Under the pieces are notes generated by a model. That model was given only the letters and a program-made list of their open reading frames with translations. It did not search any database and was not told the DNA's origin. Source: Eggerthella timonensis (GTDB lineage Bacteria > Actinomycetota > Coriobacteriia > Coriobacteriales > Eggerthellaceae). From it: a DNA stretch of 64,000 bases. The stretch is from contig NZ_FXXA01000002.1 in NCBI RefSeq assembly GCF_900184265.1, positions 948,734 through 1,012,733 on the forward strand, read 5' to 3'. Below, in pieces: positions 51,320 to 60,374 of this stretch (position 1 is the stretch's first letter; every line of letters starts with the position of its first letter). A program made the translations under genes and the position numbers.

Positions 51320-53419
51320 ATGAGAGCTTATGACAAATTGCTTGAGCCGATTGCCATCGGCACCCATCAGTGGCGAAACCGCATGGTCAAAGCGCCGTCG
51401 TCCGCGATGTCATGGGATCCGGGCCAATTTTGCAACGAGAGGATCATCGGCCTGTACGATGCGATTTCGAAGGGCGGCGCTTCGGCCATCATCTTGGGAG
51501 GCATGATCTGCGACGATCCTGCGACGTTGATCGACGACGCGGACGGCGGCGTGTACACCGTGGAGACCTATCCGCTGGGCGGTTTGTACGACGACAAGTT
51601 CATCCCCGGCCTTTCCCAACTGGCCGATACTGTGCACGGAAACGGATGCGAGCTTATCGCCCAGATCTTCCAGAACGGCGCCGCGATCAAGACCAAGGGC
51701 GGTGCGTGGTGCTCATCGACGTTGAGCGCAGAAGAGCTTCCAAGCCCCGAACCGTATTGCAATCCCACGCGCGGGTTGTCCCTCGAGGAGATCGCGGCGT
51801 TCAAGGAGCGCTATATCGATGCGGCCGAGCGTGCGAAGAAGGCCGGTCTCGACGGCATCGAGGTGCATGCGGCGAACGGCTACTTCCTGCTGAGCTTCGC
51901 TTCGCGCGTGTGGAACCACCGCGACGATCAGTACGGCTGCCAATCGATCGAGAACCGCACGCGTCTGGCGTGCGAGATCATCCGGGGCGTGAAAGAGCGT
52001 TGCGGAGAGGACTTCATCGTAGGCGTGCGCACGAACGGTCAGGAGTACGGTCATCCGGACGCTATCACCATCGAGGAAGGCGTCGAGATCGCGAAGTTCT
52101 ACGACGCCGCCGGCGCCGACTACATCAGCGTGACGGGCTACGGCTACGGTCCGGTTCCCATGCAGTTCGCGCTCGATTACTGGATGTACCCGTCACCCGA
52201 CGACGACATGAAGCAGTACCTCGACCGTTTGGATGGCGAAGGCCTCTCCATTCCCCCTGCCGCCGCCATCAAGCAAGCCGTGTCCGCTCCCGTGTTCGGC
52301 GTTGGATTCGCCACGCCGGAAAAGGCGGAAGCGGCGCTCGAGAAGGGCGAGGTCGACCTGGCCATGTTCGCACGCGGTCTGTGGGCCGACCCTGACATGC
52401 CCAACAAGATCGCGGAAGGGCGCGCGCAGGACATCCGACGCTGCAATCATTGCGCGACGTGCGACGAGCTGCGCATGAACGAGACGCCGCACCGCCGCTG
52501 CCGCGTGAACCCGGCGTTCCTGCGCGAGCGCGAAATGGCCGTCACTCCTGCGGAAACCAAGAAGAAGGTGCTGGTGGTGGGCGCTGGAGCGGCAGGGCTC
52601 GAGGCCGCTCGCGTCGCTGCCGAACGCGGCCACGAGGTCACGCTGTGCGAGAAGGAATCCGTCTTAGCCCTTGAGCTCAACCTTGCCACTATGGTCAAGG
52701 GCACCGTATGCGAGAACGTCCCAGCGCTCATCGACTGGTTGACATCCCAAGCGAAGAAGACGCCGGGATTGACCATCAAGACCAAGACGACAGTCACGCC
52801 CGACTACGTGCGCGCCATGAAGCCCGATGCGATCATCGTCGCCACGGGAGGGGTGTACGGCACGCCCGACGTTCCGGGCATCGACCTCGGCATCGTTTCC
52901 ACGGTCCCCCAGCTCACCCGCCTGGCCGAAAAGCCGCTCAAGCTCTTCGGCGCAAACGCCATCAACAAGCTCTCGCAGATCGCCCTGCCGGGCATCGGCA
53001 AGAACTGCGTCGTGCTCGGCGCGCAAATCGAAGGCGTGCAGGGTGCCATCTTCCTGCGCAAGCGCGGGAAGAACGTCACCGTGCTCGAAGACCTGGACAC
53101 GGTGGGAGAGGGCCTGCCGCCGCGCTACAAGAGCAGGTCGCTCAAGTGGCTGCGGGACAACGACGTGGACATCGTCACCGGCGTGGAGTACCGCTCCATC
53201 GACAAGCGCGGCATCGCGTACGCCAAAGACGGCGAGGAGCGCTACCTCAAGGCTGACAGCATCCTCGTGTTCAAGTCTCCTGGTTCCGGCTTGAGCTTGT
53301 ACGACCAGCTCAAGGATCTTGCCCCAGAGGTGCATGTCATCGGGGCCTGCCAAGGACCGGGCAACACGCTCATGGTCGACGCGGTGGGTCAGGGCCGCGC
53401 CGCCGCGCTGAAGCTGTAA
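51320..53419 (+). CDS. Old Yellow Enzyme-type Fe-S flavoprotein (BaiCD/2,4-dienoyl-CoA reductase family), 1
   Basis: 699 residues. An FMN TIM barrel (1-370) has the active-site pair in VHAANGYFLL (His and Asn, as in OYE1). Cys residues CNHCATC and RRC-RVNP near residues 373-395 bind the 4Fe-4S cluster. The C-terminal half has two nucleotide folds, KKVLVVGAGAAGLEAA for FAD and NCVVLGAQIEGVQGA for NAD(P)H. Relatives reduce C=C bonds next to a carbonyl: enoates, dienoyl-CoA, 3-oxo-delta4 steroids. It shares about half its residues by eye with the next gene, so the two may act on different double bonds of one substrate. Confidence 0.92.
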   Translation: MRAYDKLLEPIAIGTHQWRNRMVKAPSSAMSWDPGQFCNERIIGLYDAISKGGASAIILGGMICDDPATLIDDADGGVYTVETYPLGGLYDDKFIPGLSQLADTVHGNGCELIAQIFQNGAAIKTKGGAWCSSTLSAEELPSPEPYCNPTRGLSLEEIAAFKERYIDAAERAKKAGLDGIEVHAANGYFLLSFASRVWNHRDDQYGCQSIENRTRLACEIIRGVKERCGEDFIVGVRTNGQEYGHPDAITIEEGVEIAKFYDAAGADYISVTGYGYGPVPMQFALDYWMYPSPDDDMKQYLDRLDGEGLSIPPAAAIKQAVSAPVFGVGFATPEKAEAALEKGEVDLAMFARGLWADPDMPNKIAEGRAQDIRRCNHCATCDELRMNETPHRRCRVNPAFLREREMAVTPAETKKKVLVVGAGAAGLEAARVAAERGHEVTLCEKESVLALELNLATMVKGTVCENVPALIDWLTSQAKKTPGLTIKTKTTVTPDYVRAMKPDAIIVATGGVYGTPDVPGIDLGIVSTVPQLTRLAEKPLKLFGANAINKLSQIALPGIGKNCVVLGAQIEGVQGAIFLRKRGKNVTVLEDLDTVGEGLPPRYKSRSLKWLRDNDVDIVTGVEYRSIDKRGIAYAKDGEERYLKADSILVFKSPGSGLSLYDQLKDLAPEVHVIGACQGPGNTLMVDAVGQGRAAALKL

Positions 53420-53444
53420 TCGGGAGACAAGGGAGGGGAGTTGC

Positions 53445-55505
53445 ATGAAAAGCTACGAGAAGCTTTTGTCTCCGATTGAAATAGCGCCTACCTTCGTGCT
53501 GAAGAACAGGATGATCAAGGCTCCGCAGTCGTCGTGGCGCTGGAACGAAGATTGCACCGCCGACGGCAGCGACGCTATCGCCATGTACGAGAACATGGCG
53601 GAGGGGGGCGTCGCAGCCATCGACGTCGCGGCAATATTGTGGGAGCCTGCAGGGGGCATCTACCTCGGCGCCTACGATGACAAGTTCATTCCCGGCATGA
53701 TCGAGCTCAACGAGGCCGTCCATAAGCACGGGTGCCTCACCATCGGCCAGCTGCATCACATCGGCCCTTCGGCCGGCCCGACTCCCGATGGGCTTCCGCC
53801 GATCTCCTCATCTACGCTTACCGAAGACGAGATGCCGGTTCCCAAGCCGTGGTGCCAAGCTCCGCGCGGCCTGACCGTTGACGAGATCCACGAGAAGCAG
53901 CGTCTGCAGATCGAAGCTGCCGTGCGCTTGCAGAAGGGCGGGTTCGACGCCGTCGAGGTGCATGTTGCGCACGGCTACTTCCTCGATAGCTTCGTCAGCC
54001 CGCTGTGGAACAAGCGCGACGACGAGTACGGCTGCCAGAGTGTCGAGAACCGCACGCGCATCGTACGGGAGATCATCGAGGGCATTCGCGAGGCGTGCGG
54101 CCCCGATTTCGTCATCGGCTGCCGCTTGAACGGACGCGAGTTCCATCCCACGAAGCAGGGCATCACAGCTGATCAGGCTGCCGAGAATGCCAAGGCGTTC
54201 GTGGAGGCCGGAGCCCAGTACATCAGCATCGCCGGATACGGATACGGCTCCACGCCGTTCCGCTACTGCCCGGACTACTTCCCCTACCCTGAACCCGATG
54301 CGTTCATGGAACCCTACATGGACGAATACCGAGGCGTTGGACTGTGGACGGCTGTTGCACGGCAGATCAAAGATGCGGTGGATGTTCCGGTCATCACGGC
54401 AGGTCGCATGAACGAGGATTTGGCGGAGCGCGTGCTCGAGGCCGGCGACGCCGACGTCATCGCGCTCGGGCGCACGCTGTGGGCCGATCCCTGGTTCGCG
54501 CGAAAAGTGGAAGAGGGGCGCACCGACGAGATCATGCGCTGCACGCGTTGTGCGAGCTGCGAAGACCCGGTGACGCAGCCGCGCATCTGCCGCGTGAACC
54601 CCACGTTGGGTCAAGAGCGCCAACTTGCCGCTCGACCGGTCGAGAAGAGGAAGCGCGTCATGGTGGTGGGAGGTGGTCCTGCTGGCATGGAGTGCGCTCT
54701 GACCCTCTCCGAGCGCGGGCATGACGTGACGCTGTACGAGAAGTCGGGGGCTCTGGGCGGCCGCACCAAGCTGGCGGCCATGATCAAGAGCGGTGGATGC
54801 GAAGAGGTCATGCACATCTTCGACCATCTGACCGCCATGGTCGAGAAGTCAGACGTCAAGGTGAAGCTCAAGACCGAAGTGGACGAGCGTCTCATTCGCC
54901 GGGAGGCTCCCGATGCGGTGGTCGTGGCCAATTCGTCGCCCTACTACATCCCCGATATTCCCGGCATCAACCGCAAGAACGTGTTCACCATCCCCCTGAT
55001 GTCGAAACTCGCGCAGGTGCCGCTCAAGATGTTCGGCCCGGACAAGCTCGCCACGATGAGCGAGAAGTTCTTCCCCGTGGGCAAGAAGATCGTGATATGG
55101 GGAGCCGGAGCCGAAGGCGCCCAATGTGCCGAGTTCATGCGCAAGCGCGGCAAGGACATCGTGCTGGTTGCCGAAGACGAGGACGTTGGCGGATTGATCC
55201 CGATCAAGTACAAGGAGCGCATCGTGCCGTGGTTCGATCGTCAAGGCGTTCGCGTCGTGCGCAATGCCACGGTAGCGGAATTCAGCAAGCAGGGGGCGCT
55301 GCTGAAGTTCGCCGACGGCGGCGAGGAGCTGGTGCCGTGCGATTCCATGATGGTCATGCTGCCTGAACGGCGCGATGGGGCGTTCTGCAACATGGCTGCG
55401 CTGTACGTCGATGAGGTGTATGAAATCGGCTCGACGCTTGGCGGCGAAAACGCGTTTCTCAAGCACGCGTTCGCCGACGGGCGCCGTGTGGGCTGTCTTC
55501 TCTAG
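53445..55505 (+). CDS. Old Yellow Enzyme-type Fe-S flavoprotein (BaiH/2,4-dienoyl-CoA reductase family), 2
   Basis: 686 residues, 25 bases after its paralogue. The barrel active site is VHVAHGYFLDSF, with two His instead of His/Asn. The cluster motif is CTRCASC then ICRVNP. FAD fold: RVMVVGGGPAGMECALTLSE; NAD(P)H fold: IVIWGAGAEGAQCAEFM. The His/His against His/Asn difference, and sequence divergence, suggest a distinct substrate or stereochemistry, as BaiCD and BaiH differ in bile-acid 7-dehydroxylation. No bai CoA ligase is present here, so a bile acid is only one possibility. Confidence 0.92.
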   Translation: MKSYEKLLSPIEIAPTFVLKNRMIKAPQSSWRWNEDCTADGSDAIAMYENMAEGGVAAIDVAAILWEPAGGIYLGAYDDKFIPGMIELNEAVHKHGCLTIGQLHHIGPSAGPTPDGLPPISSSTLTEDEMPVPKPWCQAPRGLTVDEIHEKQRLQIEAAVRLQKGGFDAVEVHVAHGYFLDSFVSPLWNKRDDEYGCQSVENRTRIVREIIEGIREACGPDFVIGCRLNGREFHPTKQGITADQAAENAKAFVEAGAQYISIAGYGYGSTPFRYCPDYFPYPEPDAFMEPYMDEYRGVGLWTAVARQIKDAVDVPVITAGRMNEDLAERVLEAGDADVIALGRTLWADPWFARKVEEGRTDEIMRCTRCASCEDPVTQPRICRVNPTLGQERQLAARPVEKRKRVMVVGGGPAGMECALTLSERGHDVTLYEKSGALGGRTKLAAMIKSGGCEEVMHIFDHLTAMVEKSDVKVKLKTEVDERLIRREAPDAVVVANSSPYYIPDIPGINRKNVFTIPLMSKLAQVPLKMFGPDKLATMSEKFFPVGKKIVIWGAGAEGAQCAEFMRKRGKDIVLVAEDEDVGGLIPIKYKERIVPWFDRQGVRVVRNATVAEFSKQGALLKFADGGEELVPCDSMMVMLPERRDGAFCNMAALYVDEVYEIGSTLGGENAFLKHAFADGRRVGCLL

Positions 55506-55688
55506 GGCATCATCCCGTGTCCCGTCGTGTCACCGTACGCGACCCGGCGGGACACGGAGTGCATGAAGGGAAACCGAAGGCGACGCGACCCGAAGGAGGT
55601 GACTGGAGGGCGGAGTTGGGGTTTCACGCGAGACGAACCGCTTGTTCGTTTCGGAATGCGATTTCGAAGGAAACAAGGAGGAAAGAGT

Positions 55689-56924
55689 ATGTCTGTTAAA
55701 ACGTATCGCCGCGGGGTCATCCTGATCTGCGCGGCCTTGTGCGGTGCGCTGACAGCGTCACTGAACATTTGGAGCATCTTCCAGAAGCCCCTGATGGAGG
55801 CCTACGGCTTCTCGCCTCAGTCAGTGTCGTTCGCTTATACCATCGTGATCGCCATGATCGGCCTGAGCGGCCCGATCGGCGGGTGGCTGCAGCGTAAGGC
55901 GCCTGCACACGTTATCATGACCGTCGCCGGCATCGGCTTCGGCCTGGGCTGGTTCTTGACGGGCTTCGCCAGCACCATTCCGGTGTTGTACATATCCTTC
56001 GGCCTGTTGGTAGGCGTGTGCGACGGCATTTGCTACAACTTGGCCCTCGCCATCGCCACACGGTGGTATCCCGACAAGCGCGGTTTCGCCAACGGCGTAG
56101 CCTTGGCCATCATGGCCATCTACCCGCTGTTCACGGCTCCGATGGGCAACATGATCATCGAGAACTTCAATGTGAGCATCGCGTTCAACATCGTGGGCGT
56201 GTTCTGCATCGTCGGCTTCATCGTCCTCTCCCGGTTCCTCAAGATGCCCGCGGCCGATTTCAAGCCCGAGGGTTGGAATCCGCCGGCTGAAAGCGACACC
56301 AAGCGCGTGAAGAACTACACGTCCGGCCAGATGCTGAAGACCCCGTTCTTCTGGACGCTTCTGCTGTTCTTCGGCACCGTTGCCTGCACCGGCTGCGTGA
56401 TGCTGTCTACGGTGTCGCTGGTGGGACAGGTGCAAGCTGGCATGGACGCCGCGACGGGCGCGCTCATGGTGGGCATCTTCGCCATCGCCAATGGCACGGG
56501 CCGTTTGGGGCTTGGCGCCATATCCGACAAGTTCGGACGCTTCCAAACCATGTTCGTCGCCGTTGCGGTGACGGCGGTCATCCACTTGTTCCTGTTCGCC
56601 AATGCAACGAGCACGGTGATCTTCATTATTGAAGCATGCTTGCTGGGTATCTGTTTCGGCGGCATTATGGCCATCATGCCTTCGGTGTGTGCCGATGCCT
56701 ACGGCCCCGGCAATGCGGGCCAGAACTACGGCTTCATGTTCATCGGTTATACGCTGGCCTCGTTCATCGGGCCGGTGGTCTCCGCTAACGCGCTTGCCAC
56801 CACGGGCAGCTACAGCTCCGCATTTCCGTTCCTCGGTGCGCTCTGCATCGTCGGCCTCGTGCTGTTGTCGCTGGCGTGGATGTTCTTCAAGAAGATGAAG
56901 GCAAAGGACGCCGCAGAAGCGTAA
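55689..56924 (+). CDS. MFS transporter, OFA (oxalate/formate antiporter-like) family
   Basis: 411 residues, 12 helices; ATG set by AAGGAGGAAAG. The start (LICAALCGALTASLNIWSIF, then LMEAYGFSPQSVSFAYTIV) and GLLVGVCDGICYNLALAIA are typical of the OFA branch of small carboxylate exchangers. The loop LGAISDKFGRF is the MFS signature. It ends the operon with the two OYE genes and probably carries their substrate or reduced product, perhaps as an exchange. Confidence 0.88.
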   Translation: MSVKTYRRGVILICAALCGALTASLNIWSIFQKPLMEAYGFSPQSVSFAYTIVIAMIGLSGPIGGWLQRKAPAHVIMTVAGIGFGLGWFLTGFASTIPVLYISFGLLVGVCDGICYNLALAIATRWYPDKRGFANGVALAIMAIYPLFTAPMGNMIIENFNVSIAFNIVGVFCIVGFIVLSRFLKMPAADFKPEGWNPPAESDTKRVKNYTSGQMLKTPFFWTLLLFFGTVACTGCVMLSTVSLVGQVQAGMDAATGALMVGIFAIANGTGRLGLGAISDKFGRFQTMFVAVAVTAVIHLFLFANATSTVIFIIEACLLGICFGGIMAIMPSVCADAYGPGNAGQNYGFMFIGYTLASFIGPVVSANALATTGSYSSAFPFLGALCIVGLVLLSLAWMFFKKMKAKDAAEA

Positions 56925-56974
56925 GCCTGCCATAGGTGCTGGTCGAAAGCATCTTACCAAAACGTGAGTTGCAC

Positions 56975-57019
56975 ACTTTCAAGTGCGTTGTTGAAGGTGC
57001 CCAACCGCTGCCGGATACT
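56975..57019 (+). promoter_or_regulatory. shared operator/promoter block D (third EthD operon)
   Basis: ACTT-tc-AAGT at 56975-56984, six bases, TTGAAG at 56991-56996, 17 bases, GATACT at 57014-57019. The palindrome and -10 are identical to block A. Confidence 0.75.
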
Positions 57020-57053
57020 AAAATTCCCGAATGATCTGAGGAAGGGGTAGAAC

Positions 57054-57752
57054 ATGATTTCCAGGATTAGCTTGCTGAAGTGCAAAGAAGGGGTTTCCGA
57101 GGAGGCGTTCCGCGAGGGGATGATGGGGGATGTGCGCGAGGTCGTCGCCGGCATGCCTCAGCTGCGGAAGTGCGAGATCAACTTCGTGACCGATCGCCAG
57201 CAGCGCTCCCATTTGGGTCGCGGCGCCATTGACATCGACGGATTCATCGAGATGTTCTTCGATAGCTACGGCGACATGGAGCGTGCGATCGAGGAGGTCG
57301 GCGATGCCTTGCAGAGCGCCTTGGAGCCGCTCGTCGAGGAGCCTGTTTCCACGCTGGTCGCGGTGAAGAAGGTTGACACGCCCGTTCCTGCTTACCTTGA
57401 CGGCAAGGCCATCAAGCGCGTTTCCTTCTGCGATCGCGCGGAGGGCGTCGACGCGATGACGTTCCACGATGAGTGGTGGTACACCCATTCCCTGCTCGTA
57501 AAGCTGATGAGCGGCTACTGCGGGTACAACCAGAACCTGGTCATCGATCGCATGGTGCAAGGCGCGCCCGTCCATTATGCCGACCTGCCGGTGGAGGGCA
57601 TGGTCGAGTTCTGGTTCGAGGATATGGATGCCTTCGACGAGTGCTACAGCACGCCCGGTTTCAAGGTGCGCGCGAGCGTGCATGCGGCCGAATTCATCGG
57701 TACCGTCACGACGTATTTCGTCGAAGCCGTGCCGGTGGAGCTGAAGAAGTAA
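57054..57752 (+). CDS. tandem EthD-domain protein 3 (type A)
   Basis: 232 residues, about 45 % alike by eye to the 46526 protein. The second half keeps EWWYTHSLLVKLMSGYCGYN; in the first half the helix reads GDVREVVAGMPQLRKC, with no His, so the first barrel has probably lost any activity and is structural. GAGGAAGGGG lies upstream of the ATG. It heads the operon of three dehydrogenases and a SnoaL-like protein. Confidence 0.8.
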   Translation: MISRISLLKCKEGVSEEAFREGMMGDVREVVAGMPQLRKCEINFVTDRQQRSHLGRGAIDIDGFIEMFFDSYGDMERAIEEVGDALQSALEPLVEEPVSTLVAVKKVDTPVPAYLDGKAIKRVSFCDRAEGVDAMTFHDEWWYTHSLLVKLMSGYCGYNQNLVIDRMVQGAPVHYADLPVEGMVEFWFEDMDAFDECYSTPGFKVRASVHAAEFIGTVTTYFVEAVPVELKK

Positions 57753-57809
57753 ACGCAGCGAGGGCCGCATCGCGAACTCGGCGCGGCGCGGCCTTCGTGA
57801 GAGAAAAGG

Positions 57810-57848
57810 GAATGTCCCAAATGGGGACAGTCCCCCTTTGGGACATTC
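57810..57848. repeat. 39-bp hairpin between EthD 3 and first SDR gene
   Basis: GAATGTCCCAAATGGGGA and its inverted copy with one mismatch around a three-base loop (CAG). It may partly terminate or protect the RNA between the EthD gene and the SDR genes. Confidence 0.7.
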
Positions 57849-57869
57849 TGCATCGAAAAGGGAGGATCA

Positions 57870-58766
57870 ATGAAATCGAAGCGAGCGGAGTTTTTCGATA
57901 ACGCTATTGTCTCGGGTCCTGATCAAAAGGCGTTTGAAGAGAAGATCTATGCCGAAGCTCAGGCGAAGCGCTGGCCGCGCGTTGCCGAAGGGACGGGGAG
58001 GTTCGAAGGCCAGGTTGCCATCGTGACCGGCGCGGCAGGCGGCCAGGGCGAGATGGAAGCCAAGATGATGGCCCAGCAGGGCGCCAAGGTGTACATGGCC
58101 GACATCGTAACGGAAGGGCTGGATCGCGTCGAAGCAGCCATCAAGGCCGACGGCGGGGAGGCCGTTGCGTTTCCGATGGACGTCGCCGACGAGGATGCTT
58201 GGCAGGCGCTGGTGAAGAAGGTGCTCGATGAGAGCGGCCGCCTTGACGTGCTGGTGAACAACGCCGGCATGTGCCAGAACGGCACCGTGCTCACCGAGAC
58301 GCGCGAATCGTTGACGCGTATCATGGACGTCGATTGCTGGGGTGTGTACAACGGCATGCACTACTGCGCGCCCGCCATCATCGAAGCCGGTGGCGGCACC
58401 ATCGTGAACACGTGCTCTTACCAGGGCACGCATTTCGGTCCGGGAAGCTTCATAGGCTACGCCATGGCCAAGGCAGCCGTCATGGGCATGACGCGCGCCG
58501 CGGCCACCGACCTCGGCACCTACGGCATTCGCGTCAACGCCGTGAGTCCGGGACTCGTGCTTTCCGGCATGACCCTTCCGCGCGGCCAGAATCGTGCCGG
58601 CCTCGTCGAAGCGTCCTCCATGAAGCGCTACGCGCTTCCCGAGGAAATCGCCACGGTGGTGCTGTTCCTCGCGTCCGACGATTCCAGCTTCATCAACGGC
58701 GAGTTCATAGCCGCCGACGGCGGCGCCACGACCTACCTCCATCTGGCGACGGCCGATAAGAAATGA
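57870..58766 (+). CDS. short-chain dehydrogenase/reductase 1
   Basis: 298 residues, longer than usual through a 43-residue head (AEFFDNAIVSGPDQKAFEEK) not seen in the two following SDRs. Nucleotide motif VTGAAGGQGEMEAK, LVNNAG, catalytic Ser in TCSYQG and Tyr/Lys in GYAMAKA. The acidic residue after the second strand (MADI) favours NAD(H). SDRs of this type oxidise or reduce ring hydroxyls, for example hydroxysteroids. AAAGGGAGG lies upstream. First of three SDR genes in a row. Confidence 0.9.
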   Translation: MKSKRAEFFDNAIVSGPDQKAFEEKIYAEAQAKRWPRVAEGTGRFEGQVAIVTGAAGGQGEMEAKMMAQQGAKVYMADIVTEGLDRVEAAIKADGGEAVAFPMDVADEDAWQALVKKVLDESGRLDVLVNNAGMCQNGTVLTETRESLTRIMDVDCWGVYNGMHYCAPAIIEAGGGTIVNTCSYQGTHFGPGSFIGYAMAKAAVMGMTRAAATDLGTYGIRVNAVSPGLVLSGMTLPRGQNRAGLVEASSMKRYALPEEIATVVLFLASDDSSFINGEFIAADGGATTYLHLATADKK

Positions 58767-58816
58767 CGCGCCCTGCGTGCCGATTGAGGTAGCCAATCAA
58801 GGAGGAGGGAAGTGTC

Positions 58817-59572
58817 ATGGCTCGGTTTGACAACAAGGTTGTAGTGGTGACGGGGGCTGCGAACGGCATCGGGCATTGCATGGTCGAGCGGTTCCTGAAG
58901 GAAGGCGTCGAGGAGCTCGTTGCGGTCGATATAGAAGTCGACACGCTCGAGGACGCATTCGGGGGCGAAGAGCGCGTCCACACCATCGCATGCGACATAA
59001 CCGACTACGATGCCGTCCATCGCATGGTGGACGAGGCTGTCGAGAAGTACGGCCGTATCGACATCCTCATGAACAACGCCGGGATTTGCTTCAAGGACGG
59101 AGAGAAATACGGCATGCTCACGTGCCCGAAGGAAGCGTGGGATCGCGTGGTCGCCACCAATCTGAACGGCTCGTTCTACGTGGCCCAGGCCGTGGCGCAG
59201 CGCATGGTGGAGAAGAAGACGAAGGGCGTCATCGTCAATACGTCCTCGAACACGTTCCGCTTCATCCCGAAGTACCTGGGCGCCTATCCGGCGACCAAGG
59301 CCGCCATCTCAATATACACCAAGCAGTTCGCCAAGGAGCTTGCCGAGTACGGCATACGCGTCAACGCGTTCGGTCCCGGCACGACGAAGACCCGCATGAG
59401 CGAGCCGACCCGTTCGAACCCGAAGATGAACGAGCAGTTCTTGAACGATATTCCCATGCACCGCTACGGCGAAGTGAGGGAGGCTGTGGATGCGGCGCTG
59501 TTCCTTGCTTCCGAAGAGTCCTCTTTCATGTTGGGAGAGATTATCTTCGAGGACGGCGGGCAGAGCCTCTAG
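58817..59572 (+). CDS. short-chain dehydrogenase/reductase 2
   Basis: 251 residues. Motifs: VTGAANGIGHCM, Asp in AVDIEVD (NAD preference), LMNNAGIC, Ser in NTSSN, Tyr/Lys in AYPATKAA, then FGPGTTKTRM. AAGGAGGAGGG precedes the ATG. It is about half identical by eye to SDR 3, so the two come from a duplication and probably work on different hydroxyls or hands of one substrate. Confidence 0.92.
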   Translation: MARFDNKVVVVTGAANGIGHCMVERFLKEGVEELVAVDIEVDTLEDAFGGEERVHTIACDITDYDAVHRMVDEAVEKYGRIDILMNNAGICFKDGEKYGMLTCPKEAWDRVVATNLNGSFYVAQAVAQRMVEKKTKGVIVNTSSNTFRFIPKYLGAYPATKAAISIYTKQFAKELAEYGIRVNAFGPGTTKTRMSEPTRSNPKMNEQFLNDIPMHRYGEVREAVDAALFLASEESSFMLGEIIFEDGGQSL

Positions 59573-59600
59573 CGGTAGCTTGATAAGGAGGATGATAACG

Positions 59601-60350
59601 ATGGAAAGAGAGCGGTTTGTAGACAAGATCGCCTTGGTTACCGGCGGTGCCAACGGCCTTGGGCGCGGCATGGTCGAGCAGTTCGTGAAGGAAGGCGCCC
59701 AGGTCGCCATCTTCGACATCGAGGATGACACGATGGAGGAGGTGTTCGGGGACAACGACCGGGTCTATTGCGTGCATTGCGATGTGCGCGACTACGACCA
59801 GGTGCAGGAAAGCGTGCAGAAGGTCATCGACCGGTACGGCCGCATCGACGTGCTGATGAACAATGCCGGCATCTGCCATCGGGAGCCGTTCCTGGAATGC
59901 AGTAAAGAGGGGTGGCTCGACGTGATGGCCACCAATCTGAACGGCGAATTCTACGTGGGTCAGGCGGTGGCGCGCACGATGGTGGAACTGGGCGTGAAGG
60001 GCTCCATCGTGAACACGAGCTCGAACAGCTCCCGCAAGACCATCGGCGGCATCACCCCCTATTGTCCCTCGAAGGCCGCCGTCAAAATGCTGACGCAGGT
60101 GATGGCGCTCGAGTTGGCGAAGTACGGTATCCACGTGAACGCGATCGCTCCCGGAACGTCGAAAACGCGCATTGCCGCCGGGACGATCAACGATCCGGAG
60201 CGGAGCGCCGCGTTCTTGGCGAAGATGCCGTTCGGCCGCTACGGCGAAGTTCGCGAAACGGTGGACGTCGCCCTGTTCTTGGCTTCGGAAGACGCTTCGT
60301 TCATCACGGGCGAGACGATCTACAACGAAGGCGGATTCAGCTTGACCTAG
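59601..60350 (+). CDS. short-chain dehydrogenase/reductase 3
   Basis: 249 residues; ATG at 59601 has AAGGAGG nine bases before it. Motifs: VTGGANGLGRGM, Asp in FDIEDD (NAD preference), LMNNAGIC, Ser in NTSSNSS, Tyr/Lys in PYCPSKAA, then APGTSKTRI. Closely related to SDR 2. Resembles BaiA/7-alpha and other hydroxysteroid dehydrogenases in length and motifs, though so do many other SDRs. Confidence 0.92.
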   Translation: MERERFVDKIALVTGGANGLGRGMVEQFVKEGAQVAIFDIEDDTMEEVFGDNDRVYCVHCDVRDYDQVQESVQKVIDRYGRIDVLMNNAGICHREPFLECSKEGWLDVMATNLNGEFYVGQAVARTMVELGVKGSIVNTSSNSSRKTIGGITPYCPSKAAVKMLTQVMALELAKYGIHVNAIAPGTSKTRIAAGTINDPERSAAFLAKMPFGRYGEVRETVDVALFLASEDASFITGETIYNEGGFSLT

Positions 60351-60374
60351 CACCGAGAGGGAAGGGGGGAGGTC

